A stretch of DNA of 64,000 nt from Neomoorella thermoacetica (GTDB lineage Bacteria; Bacillota; DSM-521; Neomoorellales; Neomoorellaceae), in NCBI RefSeq assembly GCF_001875325.1, contig NZ_MDDC01000008.1, positions 1 to 64,000 on the forward strand, given 5' to 3'. A program made the translations under genes and the position numbers. This document shows positions 36,684 through 46,291 of this stretch, in pieces (the first letter of the stretch is position 1; every line of letters begins with the position of its first letter). The notes beneath the pieces were generated by a model. That model was not told the DNA's origin and ran no database searches. It worked only from the letters and a program-made list of their open reading frames with translations.

Positions 36684-37429
36684 TGCTCCCTGTCCCCTTC
36701 TCCCTTCAGCACCCGGTCCCGGCCGGCGTCGCCGATTACTTTTTCCTCCGGTACCCCGTCGTCTTCGAGGTAGGCCCCGGTGTCTTCGTAAAACATGCCG
36801 TCAGCGCCCTTGAAATAAGGAATATTCTCTACCGCTTCCACGAAGCCCCGATCTTCATCGAGGTCCAGGGGACCGAAGTAGGAACCGCTGCGGGCCTCGG
36901 AAGCGTGTTCGATAGTCCGGCCCAGTTCCTGCCAGACGTCTTCACCGTCATACTCAACAGCCTCTTCCTCGTCGGGGTGTTTCTGGTGGGGATCGGAAGT
37001 CTGGCCGCCGAAGGGAGGCAGGATGACGGCCTCTTCCACGGGACGGGAGTGTTTATCACCCTCCGCCTCCATTTCCCGGCGGCACTCCAGGCAGAGGGTA
37101 GTCTCCGGTATGGCCTCCAGGCGCTCCCGGGGGATCTCCCGGCCGCAGCGGCGACAGTAACCGTAGGTCCCTTCGGCCATGCTTTGCAGGGCGTCTTCAA
37201 TTTTGCGTAACTGGACCTGGACGTTGTCCCGCAGGGCCAGGTCTTTACCGCGCTCGAACTCCTCCGTGCCCAGGTCCCCGGGGTGGTTGTCGTAGCGGGA
37301 TAGTTCCTGGGTGGACTCCAGCAGGGATTCCCGCAGGCCACCGCTGTTGAAGGAATCAAGCTGTTCTTCCAGGCCCGCTTTTTCCGCCAGTAGCTTCTGG
37401 CGGAAATGGGCCAGGGACTGTCGGTCCAT
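36674..37429 (-). CDS. yteA: TraR/DksA zinc-finger protein, YteA sporulation type
   Basis: The 251-residue product has an N-terminal coiled-coil segment (HFRQKLLAEKAGLEEQLDSF), DNHPGDLGTEEFERGKDLAL and a four-Cys zinc finger (GYCRRCGREIP ... TLCLECRRE, near residues 92-118). This layout is that of YteA-family proteins of spore-forming Firmicutes, relatives of DksA that act at RNA polymerase. The C-terminal acidic half (DEEEAVEYDGEDVWQELGRT, YFGPLDLDEDRGFVEAVE) is typical of YteA. The frame begins at 37453 but AAAAAGGAGGAAACC before ATG 37429 decides the start. It ends convergently with the DUF1540 gene without space for a terminator. Confidence 0.87.
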   Translation of the reverse strand: MDRQSLAHFRQKLLAEKAGLEEQLDSFNSGGLRESLLESTQELSRYDNHPGDLGTEEFERGKDLALRDNVQVQLRKIEDALQSMAEGTYGYCRRCGREIPRERLEAIPETTLCLECRREMEAEGDKHSRPVEEAVILPPFGGQTSDPHQKHPDEEEAVEYDGEDVWQELGRTIEHASEARSGSYFGPLDLDEDRGFVEAVENIPYFKGADGMFYEDTGAYLEDDGVPEEKVIGDAGRDRVLKGEGDREHQS

Positions 37430-37477
37430 GGTGGTTTCCTCCTTTTTCCTCAATTCCTTTAATGCCCCCTCTCCAGG

Positions 37478-37531
37478 CCGGGGTACAGGTTCCTGGCCCG
37501 GGGGTTCCCGGCTGGTAAACTTGGAGGTACA
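37478..37531. repeat. Fragment of the MITE-like repeat
   Basis: GGGGTACAGG, GGTTCCCGGCTGG and TAAACTTGG line up in order with 29299-29342 in the large element between the ABC genes. Only the left portion is present here, between the YteA-type gene start and the DUF5665 gene end. Confidence 0.45.
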
Positions 37532-37825
37532 CTAATACACTTCCTGGTGGACCATGCGTACGATCTCGGCAATTAGTTTGCCGATGACCGGCAGGTTCAA
37601 CAGGGCCAGCTCACGGATAATGTAGATTACAATGGCGCCCAGGATGGTGAAACCAATGGCGATCCCCAGGCCCCGGGCTATGCCAGCGGCGAAGTTCAAG
37701 TAAAGCAGCCGGCCTGGCCGGCGGTAAAGTTCAACCCACTCCGCGACATTGGCCTTTTCGATGGTGGTAATCAGTTGCTGCATTTTATCGGCCAGGAAGG
37801 CAGTGCCGCGCTCTACTTCATTCAA
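37532..37825 (-). CDS. DUF5665-type membrane protein (97 aa)
   Basis: TTG 37825 opens a 97-residue frame. The N-terminal half is amphipathic (TAFLADKMQQLITTIEKANV, AEWVELYRRPGRLLYLNFAAG). One strong membrane segment (IARGLGIAIGFTILGAIVIYI) is followed by LPVIGKLIAEIVRMV. This matches the DUF5665 family of Firmicute membrane proteins, which has no known function. The ribosome site (ACGGGGTG) is weak. The gene stands alone between YteA and pduL. Confidence 0.65.
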   Translation of the reverse strand: MNEVERGTAFLADKMQQLITTIEKANVAEWVELYRRPGRLLYLNFAAGIARGLGIAIGFTILGAIVIYIIRELALLNLPVIGKLIAEIVRMVHQEVY

Positions 37826-37941
37826 GAAGCGAACACCCCGTAAAGTCTTTTCTCCGGGACGGCGTCATATCGCATCGCCCGGGAGCTACGCGCTCCACTG
37901 CGCTTAAAAAATAGCTTTCCCTGACCCACGGTACTTATAAC

Positions 37942-37969
37942 AAAAAATCCCGCGTCAGGGACGCAGGAT
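37942..37969 (-). terminator. pduL terminator overlapping the coding end
   Basis: The minus strand stem ATCCTGCGTC/GACGCGGGAT (one G-T pair) is followed by TTTTTTG. The stem includes the last codons and the TGA of pduL (stop at 37957-37955). Confidence 0.8.
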
Positions 37970-38557
37970 TTTTACTTTATCGCCGCTGGCCAGCAGGGCG
38001 GCATTGGCCTCGTCGGTATCCAGGTGTAGCTCCAGGCGATAGTGGGGGCTCACCCGGACGATTACGTTATTAAAGATCATCCCCCTCAGGCCCGGTACCA
38101 GGACCTGGACCCGCTGGTCGTCATGGAGGTTAAGGGACGCGGCTCGATCGGCCTCCATGTGGATATGGCGGGCGGCAAGGATAACTCCCCGGGGCAGAGC
38201 CAGGGCCCCGGACGGGCCGACAACGGCGATCCCCGGTGTGCCTTCCAGGTCGCCGGATTCCCTTACAGGGGGCTTCAGTCCCAGGCGGAAACTGTCGGTC
38301 ATGGCTATCTCCACCTGGGAGTAGGACCGCACCGGCCCCAGGACCCTGACCCCCTCCAGGACCCCGCAGGGGCCGACGATGGTGACTGTTTCCCTGGCGG
38401 CGTATTCCCCCGGCTGGCTGAGTTGACGATAAACTGTCAGTTCGTAGCCGGGCCCGAACAGGGTATCGAGATCCTGCCGGCACAGGTGGATATGGCGGTT
38501 GGAAACCCCCACGGGTACTTCAACAGGCAAAAAGTCCTCGTCACGGAACTTTATCAC
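37955..38557 (-). CDS. pduL: PduL-type phosphate acyltransferase (phosphotransacetylase)
   Basis: PduL swaps phosphate and CoA on short acyl groups. The 200-residue protein consists of two similar beta-barrel halves with paired zinc-binding His motifs: VGVSNRHIHLCRQDLDTLFG (near residue 18) and ILAARHIHMEADRAA (near 128), plus ELHLDTDEANAA near the end. The short N-terminus lacks a microcompartment-targeting peptide, and no pdu or shell genes are around. This fits acetogens such as M. thermoacetica, where PduL enzymes replace classical Pta in the acetyl-CoA to acetate route. The start is GTG 38557. It lies downstream of ileS with a 98-base gap. Confidence 0.92.
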   Translation of the reverse strand: MIKFRDEDFLPVEVPVGVSNRHIHLCRQDLDTLFGPGYELTVYRQLSQPGEYAARETVTIVGPCGVLEGVRVLGPVRSYSQVEIAMTDSFRLGLKPPVRESGDLEGTPGIAVVGPSGALALPRGVILAARHIHMEADRAASLNLHDDQRVQVLVPGLRGMIFNNVIVRVSPHYRLELHLDTDEANAALLASGDKVKILRP

Positions 38558-38655
38558 CGGACCGGACCACCCTTTCGCCTTGAAATAACTCCCTTGCGGG
38601 GAGGTGCCCGGACCTTCCGGCCTGACCTTCTTAGTATAGACCCGTCACAGCTTTT

Positions 38656-41448
38656 TTACCCGTTCATATCCATCTCCTTCACAACGGTGGCGCAGCGGCG
38701 GCAAAGGGTGGGGTGATCGGTGTCTTGCCCCACTGTTTCACTGACCATCCAGCAGCGCTCACACTTCTGCCCCGGGGCAGCGGTGACATAGACCTGCAGG
38801 CCCGGCAGTTCAGGTTCCTCCAGGCTGCCCGCCGGTGCTTCCTCTCCCGGCTGGTGCAGGTCAACCCTGGATACGATCATGATGGTTGCCAGTTCATCCC
38901 CGATGGGCATCAGGAACTGGTACATGCCGGCATCAGGGTAGAGGTGGACGGCGGCGTTTAAGGAATTCCCCAGATCCTGCTCCTGGCGGGCGCGCTCCAG
39001 GGCCCGGGCGACGACATCGCGAACTTGAAGAATCCTTTTCCATTTTTCCTCCAGCTCATCGTCGAGAAACTCGGTTTTTACCTGGGGCCAACCGGCCAGC
39101 TGGACGCTGATGGGCCGGTCACCCTCACCGGGAAGGTAACGCCAGATCTCTTCTGTCGTAAAGGCCAGGATGGGGGTGAGGAGTCGTACCAGGACGTTAA
39201 TGGTTTCGTAAAGGACAGTCTGGGCCGAACGCCGTCCCCTGGAAGCCGCCGGCCAGGTATAGAGGCGATCTTTAATGATATCCAGATAGACAGCACTTAG
39301 ATCTACCGCGCAGAAGTTATGGATAGTATGGTAGACCACATGGAACTCATAATCGTCGTAGGCCATGGTAACCCTGGCTATCAGGCGCTGCAGGCGATTC
39401 ATGGCCCAGCGATCCAGCTCCAGCATCTCCTCCCCTGGGACCTGGTCCTTCCCGGGATCAAAATCGGCCAGGTTGGCCAGGAGGAAACGACAGGTATTGC
39501 GAATTTTACGGTAAGCCTCGGTAATCTGGCGCATGATATTCTCCGAAGCGGCCACATCCCGCCGGTAATCGGCCGAAGCCACCCAGAGACGCAGGACGTC
39601 GGCTCCCTTTTGCCGGATAACATCCGCCGGGTCAATGCCGTTGCCCAGTGACTTGGACATCTTGCGGCCTTCTTCGTCCACCAGGAAACCGTGGGTCAGA
39701 ACCTGGCGGTAAGGGGCGCGACCCCTGGTAGCCACCGCCGTCGACAGGGAGGAGTTAAACCAGCCACGGTGCTGGTCGCTACCCTCCAGGTAAAGGTCGG
39801 CCGGCCAGGCCAGTTCCGGACGGGTGGCCAGCACGGCAGCATGGCTGGAACCGGAATCGAACCAGACATCCATAATATCCGTTTCCTTGCGGAATTCTTT
39901 GCTGCCGCATTCGGGACACTTCAGCCCCGGCGGCACCAGTTCTCCGGCTTCCCGGGCAAACCAGACGTTGGAACCGTGCTCCCGGAAGAGTTCCTGGAGG
40001 TGGCTGATGGTGGCGTCGTTGATTATCTCCCGGCCGCAGCTGGCACAGTAAAAGATGGGAATAGGTACACCCCAGGTGCGCTGGCGGGAGATACACCAGT
40101 CGCTCCGGTCGGCTACCATATTATAAATCCGGTCTTCACCCCAGGCCGGGATCCATTTGACTTTTTTGATGGCCTCCAGGGCTTCTTGCCGGAACCCTTC
40201 AATTGAGGCAAACCACTGTTCCGTCGCCCGGAAGATAACGGGGTGCTTACACCGCCAGCAATGAGGGTACTGGTGCTTGATGAAACCAAAGTGCAGGAGG
40301 GCTTCCCGGGCTTCCAGTTCCTTGACCACGGCTTTGTTGGCCTCATCGATAAAGAGCCCGGCGAACTGGCCCCCTTCCTCCGTAAAGCGGCCCCGGTCGT
40401 CAAGGGGGGACAGCACCGGCAGATGGTAACGCATGCCCACTTCATAGTCTTCCAGGCCGTGGCCGGGAGCGGTATGCACGCACCCGGTACCCTGTTCCAA
40501 AGTAACGTGTTCTCCTAAAATCACCACGGAATCCCGGTCCATGAGGGGATTACGGCAGGTGATCCCTTCCAGCTCGCTGCCGGTAAAGGTAGCCACCACC
40601 CGGTAATCTCTTACCCCCAAAAGCTCCAGCACCGGCCGGGCCAGTTCGGCGGCCAGGAGCAGCCTTTCCTCCCCTGCCTGGATGAGGACATACTTAAACT
40701 CCGGGTGCAGGGCGATGGCTACATTGGCCGGTAGAGTCCAGGGGGTGGTGGTCCAGATAACGATGGAACTCCCCCGGGGCTCAAAGAGGCCCCTGGCATC
40801 AGCTACCGGGAATTTAACATAAATAGAGGGCGAACGTTTCTCGCCGTACTCCACTTCGGCTTCCGCCAGGGCTGTCTCACAGTCGGTGCACCAGTAGACA
40901 GGCTTTAAGCCCTTGTAGATATAGCCCTTTTTGGCCATCTCGCCAAATACACCTATCTGGATGGCTTCGTACTCCGGTTCCAGGGTTAAATAGGGATGCT
41001 CCCAGTCGCCCCGCACCCCCAGGCGTTTAAATTCTTCCCGCTGGATATTGACATACTTCAAAGCGTAATCCCGGCAGCGGTTACGGAACTCAACGACGTC
41101 GACGGCGTGGCGGTTGAGTCCTAGATTCTTAATGGCCTGCTGCTCAATGGGAAGGCCGTGGGTATCCCACCCGGGCACATAGGGGGCGTCATAACCGTTC
41201 ATTGAGTGATACTTGATAATGATATCTTTGAGGATTTTATTTAAGGTATGACCCAGGTGCAGGTGGCCATTGGCATAGGGCGGGCCGTCGTGGAGGATAA
41301 ACTTGGGCTTGCCCCTGTTGGCCTCCTGAACCTTGCCGTAGATGTCGTTTTCCTCCCAGAACTTAAGGATCTCGGGTTCACGCTGGGGCAGGTTGGCCCG
41401 CATGGGAAAATCTGTACGGGGTAGATTTAGGGTTTTACTATAATCCAC
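38656..41448 (-). CDS. ileS: Isoleucyl-tRNA synthetase
   Basis: IleS charges tRNA-Ile and edits valine. This class I enzyme of 930 residues shows the HIGH-type motif [18 protein letters not shown] (near 57), the CP1 editing domain ([21 protein letters not shown] near 225) and KMSKS ([17 protein letters not shown] near 600). A C-terminal zinc knuckle ([22 protein letters not shown]) is also present. The bacterial-type length indicates the standard, mupirocin-sensitive class. The start is GTG 41448, 12 bases after GGAGGAG. That ribosome site is part of the shared leader repeat. No T-box was recognisable in the 130 bases upstream. Confidence 0.97.
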   Translation of the reverse strand: MDYSKTLNLPRTDFPMRANLPQREPEILKFWEENDIYGKVQEANRGKPKFILHDGPPYANGHLHLGHTLNKILKDIIIKYHSMNGYDAPYVPGWDTHGLPIEQQAIKNLGLNRHAVDVVEFRNRCRDYALKYVNIQREEFKRLGVRGDWEHPYLTLEPEYEAIQIGVFGEMAKKGYIYKGLKPVYWCTDCETALAEAEVEYGEKRSPSIYVKFPVADARGLFEPRGSSIVIWTTTPWTLPANVAIALHPEFKYVLIQAGEERLLLAAELARPVLELLGVRDYRVVATFTGSELEGITCRNPLMDRDSVVILGEHVTLEQGTGCVHTAPGHGLEDYEVGMRYHLPVLSPLDDRGRFTEEGGQFAGLFIDEANKAVVKELEAREALLHFGFIKHQYPHCWRCKHPVIFRATEQWFASIEGFRQEALEAIKKVKWIPAWGEDRIYNMVADRSDWCISRQRTWGVPIPIFYCASCGREIINDATISHLQELFREHGSNVWFAREAGELVPPGLKCPECGSKEFRKETDIMDVWFDSGSSHAAVLATRPELAWPADLYLEGSDQHRGWFNSSLSTAVATRGRAPYRQVLTHGFLVDEEGRKMSKSLGNGIDPADVIRQKGADVLRLWVASADYRRDVAASENIMRQITEAYRKIRNTCRFLLANLADFDPGKDQVPGEEMLELDRWAMNRLQRLIARVTMAYDDYEFHVVYHTIHNFCAVDLSAVYLDIIKDRLYTWPAASRGRRSAQTVLYETINVLVRLLTPILAFTTEEIWRYLPGEGDRPISVQLAGWPQVKTEFLDDELEEKWKRILQVRDVVARALERARQEQDLGNSLNAAVHLYPDAGMYQFLMPIGDELATIMIVSRVDLHQPGEEAPAGSLEEPELPGLQVYVTAAPGQKCERCWMVSETVGQDTDHPTLCRRCATVVKEMDMNG

Positions 41449-41460
41449 TTAGTCTCGCCA

Positions 41461-41503
41461 CTCCTCCAAATAGGGTCCTGCCAAAAATGGTGATTGCTGG
41501 TTG
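41461..41503 (-). repeat. Shared leader element before ileS
   Basis: On the minus strand CAACCAGCAATCACC, ATTTTTGGCAGGACC and CTATTTGGAGGAG match the rqcH leader on the plus strand over about 45 bases. The 3' end supplies the ileS ribosome site. Confidence 0.65.
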
Positions 41504-41576
41504 AGTTGTCTGCCGGGCTTATCATTCCGTTATACCGGGCGGACAGATTTCTTTCTGCCCTTAATTATTCTATAAA

Positions 41577-42128
41577 TTATACCTGTTCCTGGTTGCAGGG
41601 ATCAAGTTTACAGTCTCTTATTTCCCCGGTGCCGGGTCCAGGTTCTTGTGGTTGTTCCCCCTGGTCAGCCGTAGCCGCTACTTCAGCCTCTACCCGGTCC
41701 TCCAGGAGTTCCAGTTGTGCCTGCAGGAGGGAGCGCAGGCGCATTTTAAAGGCCCTGGTACTGGCTTCCAGGTCCCTCTGATAGCGTTCAACCTTTTCCG
41801 CCCGGGCCCGGGCCTGGTTTAAAATCTCCCGGGCTTTGTTCTCCGCCTCCTGGAGTTTTAGTTCTGCTTCCCTCTGGACGTTCTGGCGCATTTCATCAGC
41901 CGCCTGCTGGGCCATTACCAGGGCATCCTTCAGGGTCTGTTCCAGGCGGGCATAGCGCTCCAGTTCTTCGCTGAGGCGCTGGTTCTTTTCCCGCATTTCC
42001 TGGTTTTCACGGTAAACCTGGCCGTAATCGCGCAAAATCTGCTCCAGGAATTCATCTACTTCTTCGCAGTTATAGCCGCGGAAACTGCGGTGAAACTCTT
42101 TTTTATTGATATCCAGGGGGGTCAGCAC
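41577..42128 (-). CDS. divIVA: DivIVA-domain protein
   Basis: The 183-residue coiled-coil protein starts with the lipid-binding DivIVA signature (LTPLDINKKEFHRSFRGYNC, then EEVDEFLEQILRDY). Long heptad stretches follow (ELERYARLEQTLKDALVMAQ, AELKLQEAENKAREILNQAR). DivIVA proteins gather at curved membranes of poles and septa and organise division or chromosome anchoring. The position after yggT and sepF, before ileS, is the classical Firmicute order. The C-terminal end (QGEQPQEPGPGTGEIRD) is disordered. Confidence 0.93.
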   Translation of the reverse strand: MLTPLDINKKEFHRSFRGYNCEEVDEFLEQILRDYGQVYRENQEMREKNQRLSEELERYARLEQTLKDALVMAQQAADEMRQNVQREAELKLQEAENKAREILNQARARAEKVERYQRDLEASTRAFKMRLRSLLQAQLELLEDRVEAEVAATADQGEQPQEPGPGTGEIRDCKLDPCNQEQV

Positions 42129-42141
42129 CTTTAGGGGCCTC

Positions 42142-42408
42142 CTATCCCAAACGCATGATGAAATTGATCAGCAGGTGCTCCACCAGCTGTAAAACCAGAA
42201 CGGCAATAATGGGTGAGAAATCAATGGGTAAGGTTGTGCGGGGCATGATCCGGCGGAAGGGGGCCAGGACCGGTTCCGTAATCTCATAAATAAATCGCAT
42301 GATGGGGTTATTGGGATCGTGGGGAAACCATGAAATGAGGATCCGGGCGATAATCAGCCAGTTTAAAACCTCAAAGGCCACCCGGACCAGGACTGCCAGG
42401 GTCTGCAT
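42142..42408 (-). CDS. yggT: YggT family membrane protein
   Basis: The 88-residue protein has two membrane segments (LAVLVRVAFEVLNWLIIARI and FSPIIAVLVLQLVEHLLINF) around the family loop SWFPHDPNNPIMRF, YEITEPVLAPFRRIMP. YggT proteins (YlmG in Bacillus and in chloroplasts) are linked to division and membrane organisation. The start ATG 42408 follows TAAGGAG, which overlaps the proC stop. The RNA-binding YlmH gene often found between yggT and divIVA is absent. Confidence 0.92.
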   Translation of the reverse strand: MQTLAVLVRVAFEVLNWLIIARILISWFPHDPNNPIMRFIYEITEPVLAPFRRIMPRTTLPIDFSPIIAVLVLQLVEHLLINFIMRLG

Positions 42409-42420
42409 GCCATCTACTCC

Positions 42421-43215
42421 TTATTCAAGTTCGCCGGCCCGCAGGGTAGCAGCTTCGACAGCCCGGATGAGGGCTCCCCGTAGACCCCGGTCTTCCAGTA
42501 CGGCGAGGCCGGCTATAGTTGTCCCCGCCGGGGAGGTTACCCTATCCTTCAGGACCCCCGGGTGCTCACCGGTGGCCAGGACCATCTGTGCTCCACCCAG
42601 GAGGGTCCGGGCCGCCAGTTCCAGGGCCACCGGCCTGGCCAGTCCCTGGCGCACGCCGCCGTCAGCCAGGGCTTCAATGATCATATAAACGTAAGCCGGC
42701 CCGCTCCCACTGAGGCCGGTCACGGCGTTTAGCTGTTCTTCCGGCAACACCATGGCCTCGCCTACAGAGCGGAAAATGGCCAGGGCTTTCTCCAGGGCTT
42801 CCTGGCCCACCCGGGCACCGGCGGCCAGGGCGGAAACCCCTGCACCCACCAGGGCCGGGGTATTGGGGACCACCCTGACTAAAGGCACGTCACCCAGGTA
42901 TCCTGCCAGGCGGGAAAGGGTGACGCCGGCAATAATGGAGATCACCAGCTTATCCCTCCTGACCTGCAATCCCGCCAGGGCCGCTTCCACATTCTGGGGT
43001 TTTACGGCCAGAATTATGATGTCCGCAGCGGCCACCAGTTCTTCCCTGCTGGCTGCCGCCACCAGTCCGTATCGTTGCTCCAGTTCCTTTAACCTTGCAG
43101 CCTGGATGTCGTAAGCCCTGATCCCATCCGGCTGCACCAGACCGGCCTGGATAATACCGCGGATAAGGGCCTCGGCCATAGCCCCGGCGCCAAGAAAACC
43201 GATATTTGCGTCCAC
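42421..43215 (-). CDS. proC: Pyrroline-5-carboxylate reductase
   Basis: ProC reduces 1-pyrroline-5-carboxylate to proline with NAD(P)H. The Rossmann motif GFLGAGAMAEALIRG starts at residue 6. VVPNTPALVGAGVSALA is near 120 and the C-terminal signature GSGPAYVYMIIEALADGGVRQG near 170, with SPAGTTIAGLAVLE. It is 264 residues long. The start is GTG 43215. It belongs to the yggS-sepF-proC-yggT group conserved across bacteria, where it is coexpressed with division genes. Confidence 0.95.
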   Translation of the reverse strand: MDANIGFLGAGAMAEALIRGIIQAGLVQPDGIRAYDIQAARLKELEQRYGLVAAASREELVAAADIIILAVKPQNVEAALAGLQVRRDKLVISIIAGVTLSRLAGYLGDVPLVRVVPNTPALVGAGVSALAAGARVGQEALEKALAIFRSVGEAMVLPEEQLNAVTGLSGSGPAYVYMIIEALADGGVRQGLARPVALELAARTLLGGAQMVLATGEHPGVLKDRVTSPAGTTIAGLAVLEDRGLRGALIRAVEAATLRAGELE

Positions 43216-43233
43216 CTTTTCCTTAGCCTCCCG

Positions 43234-43674
43234 CTATTTACCCCGGCCGGCTGCCTCCAGCCAGTTCAGACCACCCGGTATTTGTTCTTCCAGATCGCCA
43301 CTCAGGTCGACATTGCTGGTAGTAAATAAAAAGATGCCGCTGGTTACCTTGCGCACCCGGCCCCCCAGGGCATAGGCGGCACCGCTCAAGAAATCAATGA
43401 TCCGTCTTGCTTCCTCAACAGGTATGCCCTCAACGTTGACAATTAACGGCCGGTAGTTTTTCAGATTCTCCGCCAGGCCGGCGGTCTGCTCGAAGGACTG
43501 GGGCCTGGCAATTACCAGGCGCATGGCGTTACGCGCCGTCGGTAAACCTACCAGTTTTCCCTTCGCCGGGGTAACCGGAACTGTTTCCGCCTCGGGCACC
43601 GGTTTCTCCATTTCCGGTTCCTCCCCTTCGTGACCGTAACCCAGCCAGTTTATTAAACCCTGCCAGAATGCCAC
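43234..43674 (-). CDS. sepF: Cell division protein SepF
   Basis: SepF anchors FtsZ filaments to the membrane and shapes the septum. The N-terminal amphipathic membrane helix ([16 protein letters not shown]) is followed by an acidic linker and the SepF core ([60 protein letters not shown]). The length of 146 residues is normal. The start is GTG 43674 behind AAGGTGGAGGTGC. It lies between yggS and proC. Confidence 0.94.
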   Translation of the reverse strand: MAFWQGLINWLGYGHEGEEPEMEKPVPEAETVPVTPAKGKLVGLPTARNAMRLVIARPQSFEQTAGLAENLKNYRPLIVNVEGIPVEEARRIIDFLSGAAYALGGRVRKVTSGIFLFTTSNVDLSGDLEEQIPGGLNWLEAAGRGK

Positions 43675-43692
43675 CCTTAATGCACCTCCACC

Positions 43693-44388
43693 TTAGTTTT
43701 GATAGTCACGGGCACCAAAAATGGCGGAGCCAATACGGACCATGTTGGCTCCAGCCTCAATGGCTACCTCAAAATCATTGGTCATCCCCATGGAAAGATA
43801 GGCCATGTCCACCCCGGGAAGGTGCAGGGCCTCCACTTCCCGCCGTAAACCAGCCAGGCGGAGGAAGACCGGGCGTACCTCTTCGGGGTCCGCTACCAGG
43901 GGGGCCACCGTCATCAGGCCGCAGATATGTAGCCCCGGCCAGACGGCTATCTCCCGCACCAGGGGAATAACGGCGTCGGGAACCAGGCCGTACTTGCTCT
44001 CTTCCCCGGCTATGTTGACCTCCAGGAGAATGTCCACCCGGCGCCCGGCGGCAGTCGCCCGCTTATTTATCTCCCGGGCCAGCTCCAGGCTGTCTACGGA
44101 GTGGATCAGGCAAACCCGGTCCCAGACCTGGCGAACTTTGTTGCGCTGCAGGTGGCCGATAAGGTGCCAGTTGACTCCCTCAATGTGGGGCTGTTTGGCC
44201 AGGAGTTCCTGGACACGGTTTTCCCCCAGGTCCTTCAGGCCACAGGCAACAGCTTCCCGGATGCGCTCCACGGGAACAGTCTTGGTAACTGCCACCAGGG
44301 TGATATCCTCTGGCCGCCGGCCGCTGCGCCGGGCTGCAGCCGCTATTCTTTCCAACACCCTGGTAATATTTTCTGACATGTTAACCAT
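43693..44388 (-). CDS. yggS: YggS/PLPBP pyridoxal phosphate homeostasis protein
   Basis: This PLP-binding fold-type III protein has no known catalytic activity and maintains vitamin B6 and amino-acid balance. The PLP Lys is in [18 protein letters not shown] (near residue 36). [45 protein letters not shown] and [11 protein letters not shown] are all conserved. It is 231 residues long. ATG 44388 (MVNMSENI) after GGGGGAAAAAC is used; ATG three codons later is an alternative. Confidence 0.94.
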   Translation of the reverse strand: MVNMSENITRVLERIAAAARRSGRRPEDITLVAVTKTVPVERIREAVACGLKDLGENRVQELLAKQPHIEGVNWHLIGHLQRNKVRQVWDRVCLIHSVDSLELAREINKRATAAGRRVDILLEVNIAGEESKYGLVPDAVIPLVREIAVWPGLHICGLMTVAPLVADPEEVRPVFLRLAGLRREVEALHLPGVDMAYLSMGMTNDFEVAIEAGANMVRIGSAIFGARDYQN

Positions 44389-44451
44389 GTTTTTCCCCCG
44401 CGTAATTCTTTATACTTTCTACATATTTATTGTAAATCCTGCTTCCCCGCT

Positions 44452-45423
44452 CTAATTCATCAACCATCGGGCCAGACGAGGCCGGAGAACTACCTCGGCG
44501 CCTGCTTCCAGGCCCCGGACGGCCACCTGGTCTCCCACCTGGCCCACGATGGTAACCGGCTGCCACTGCAAGTTCCTGGCTCCCAGGACATATACTCCCT
44601 TCTCCCCACCCGGTCCGACATCCAGGGCTGACGCCGGCAGTATTATCCCCCGGTAACGCTTCAATACTGCCACCACGGCCATCTGGCGGGGATGAAGCCA
44701 GCTATTGTCCCAGGTAACCACCTCCATAACAGCAGCCCGCTGGTTACCTTCATCCTGAAGGCGGACAATCCGGGCCCGGGTCTCGTCATTATCCCCTGGT
44801 ACCTTCAGGGTAACCTCCTGGCCTGCCTTCCAGCCATCCGGCAAGTCTTCCAGGGGGACATAGAGCCGCAGGGGGTCCAGGTTATTAACCAGGCGAACTA
44901 CGGGTTCTCCTTCCTTTACCTGGCCGCGAGCGGTCACCGGCCTGGCCAGGGCTGTCAGGCGTTTTAAATCCTGGTAACTGATGTTGCCCAGGGTGGCTGG
45001 CTGCAAATTTGCTTCCAGGCCGTCAACCTCGTAGGAGACCTGGCCCGGGTAAGGGGCTTTAACGGCCACCGGGTTTGCCCCGGCCGCCACAGGGAGAAGA
45101 TTGGCGATGGTGGCTCCGGCCGGTACTCGTTCCCCTTCCGGTACCACCGGGGTCAGGGTACCGGTTACAGGCGCCGTCAGAACCTTTTCCTCCCTGGCAA
45201 TATACACCTCCAGAGGGAGGCTGTCCTCCAGGGTACCGGTATCCACCTGCCGGGTAAGTAAAAAGTACCATGCAACCGCCCGGGCTGCTCCCCTGATGCC
45301 GGACCAGGCCACCAGGAACACTAAAATCAGAAGCGCTCCCCGCACGATTAATCGCCCGGGCCGGCGGCGCCGTCGCGGCCGGGCTCTGGCCGGGGGTAGT
45401 GATGGATTATTGGCCGTCCTCAT
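44452..45423 (-). CDS. HlyD-like membrane protein in the division cluster
   Basis: The 323-residue protein has an Arg-rich cytoplasmic tail ([17 protein letters not shown]), one membrane helix (ALLILVFLVAWSGI) and an extracytoplasmic part with biotinyl-lipoyl-like halves of HlyD type. Examples are EEKVLTAPVTGTLTPVVPEG and VKAPYPGQVSYEVDGLEANL, with YVPLEDLPDGWKAGQEVTLK further on. No partner exporter gene is adjacent. The start ATG 45423 overlaps the pgeF TGA (ATGA), so it is coupled to pgeF and sits just before yggS and sepF. A structural envelope role is as plausible as efflux. Confidence 0.75.
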   Translation of the reverse strand: MRTANNPSLPPARARPRRRRRPGRLIVRGALLILVFLVAWSGIRGAARAVAWYFLLTRQVDTGTLEDSLPLEVYIAREEKVLTAPVTGTLTPVVPEGERVPAGATIANLLPVAAGANPVAVKAPYPGQVSYEVDGLEANLQPATLGNISYQDLKRLTALARPVTARGQVKEGEPVVRLVNNLDPLRLYVPLEDLPDGWKAGQEVTLKVPGDNDETRARIVRLQDEGNQRAAVMEVVTWDNSWLHPRQMAVVAVLKRYRGIILPASALDVGPGGEKGVYVLGARNLQWQPVTIVGQVGDQVAVRGLEAGAEVVLRPRLARWLMN

Positions 45424-46256
45424 ACCTGTTCACCCAGGGCCAGCAGAGCTGCCTGGCGCCCGGTAATACCGCCGGAGGCGCGGTGGGAGAAAAAGGTATC
45501 AGCCTGGCAGTGAGTGCAGATACCGGCAACCGCTATCCGGTCAGGCTGCAAACCGGCAGCCACCAGGCTCAAGTAATTCGCCCGGGGCAGGTCCAGGCGC
45601 CAGTGCCCGGGACCGTCCGCCGCCAGCAGTTCCCCGGCAAAGGGAAGTTGTTCCTGAACCTTATCTGCCACCCTGGCGTCTACCTGGTAGCAGCAGGGAC
45701 CTACAGCCGGTCCTATGGCAGCCAGGAGGTCCCCCGGCCGGCTGCCGAACTCGCTCGCCAGGCGCGCTACCATCCTGGCCCCCACCTGGAGGACCGTCCC
45801 CCGCCAGCCGGCGTGGGCCAGGCCCAGGGCCCGGTTAACAGGGTCGACAATATAAATGGGAACGCAGTCAGCATAAAAGGCAACCAGGGTTATGCCCGGC
45901 TCATTGGTTACCAGGGCATCGATACCCTCGAGAGCGGTAGCCAGTTCCTGCACCCCGCTCCCGGCCTGTTCCCTGCCCACCCGGGCCACTTTGTTCCCGT
46001 GAACCTGCTCGCCGATAACCCAGCTCCCCAGGGGGAGGTCCAGGACCCCGGCCAGCAGGTTCCTGTTGGCCAGGACTGCCTGGTGCTTGTCGCCGACGTG
46101 AAGGCTCAGGTTTAAACTGTCATATGGGGCGTTGCTTACCCCTCCCCGGCGGCTGGTATAGACGGCTTTTACCGGTGCCCGGGATTCTAGAAAAGCGACC
46201 CTTAAGTAAAAAATGCCTTCTCTTTCCTCCCCGGTGAAGGTCGCCAAAGAAACCAC
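45420..46256 (-). CDS. pgeF: Multicopper-oxidase-fold (YfiH/PgeF) protein
   Basis: The family fold binds a metal through conserved His and Cys residues seen here in VIGEQVHGNKVARVG (near 85), VAFYADCVPIYIVD (near 128) and GLAHAGWRGTVLQVGARM (near 145). THCQADTFFSHRASGGITGR is at the C-terminal end. E. coli PgeF acts on peptidoglycan precursor errors (it removes wrongly added L-Ser), while other homologues have purine nucleoside or polyphenol activity; which applies here is open. It is 278 residues long. The start is GTG 46256 with a poor ribosome site. Confidence 0.88.
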   Translation of the reverse strand: MVSLATFTGEEREGIFYLRVAFLESRAPVKAVYTSRRGGVSNAPYDSLNLSLHVGDKHQAVLANRNLLAGVLDLPLGSWVIGEQVHGNKVARVGREQAGSGVQELATALEGIDALVTNEPGITLVAFYADCVPIYIVDPVNRALGLAHAGWRGTVLQVGARMVARLASEFGSRPGDLLAAIGPAVGPCCYQVDARVADKVQEQLPFAGELLAADGPGHWRLDLPRANYLSLVAAGLQPDRIAVAGICTHCQADTFFSHRASGGITGRQAALLALGEQV

Positions 46257-46291
46257 CCCCGGGCTTTATTATAACATAAAGGCCGGGGATC

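Noticed and set aside
41449-41576. T-box riboswitch upstream of ileS
   Set aside because: Expected for isoleucyl-tRNA synthetase genes, but no AGGGTGGNACCGCG-type T-box sequence or terminator is present in the 128-base gap. Only the shared leader repeat is found.
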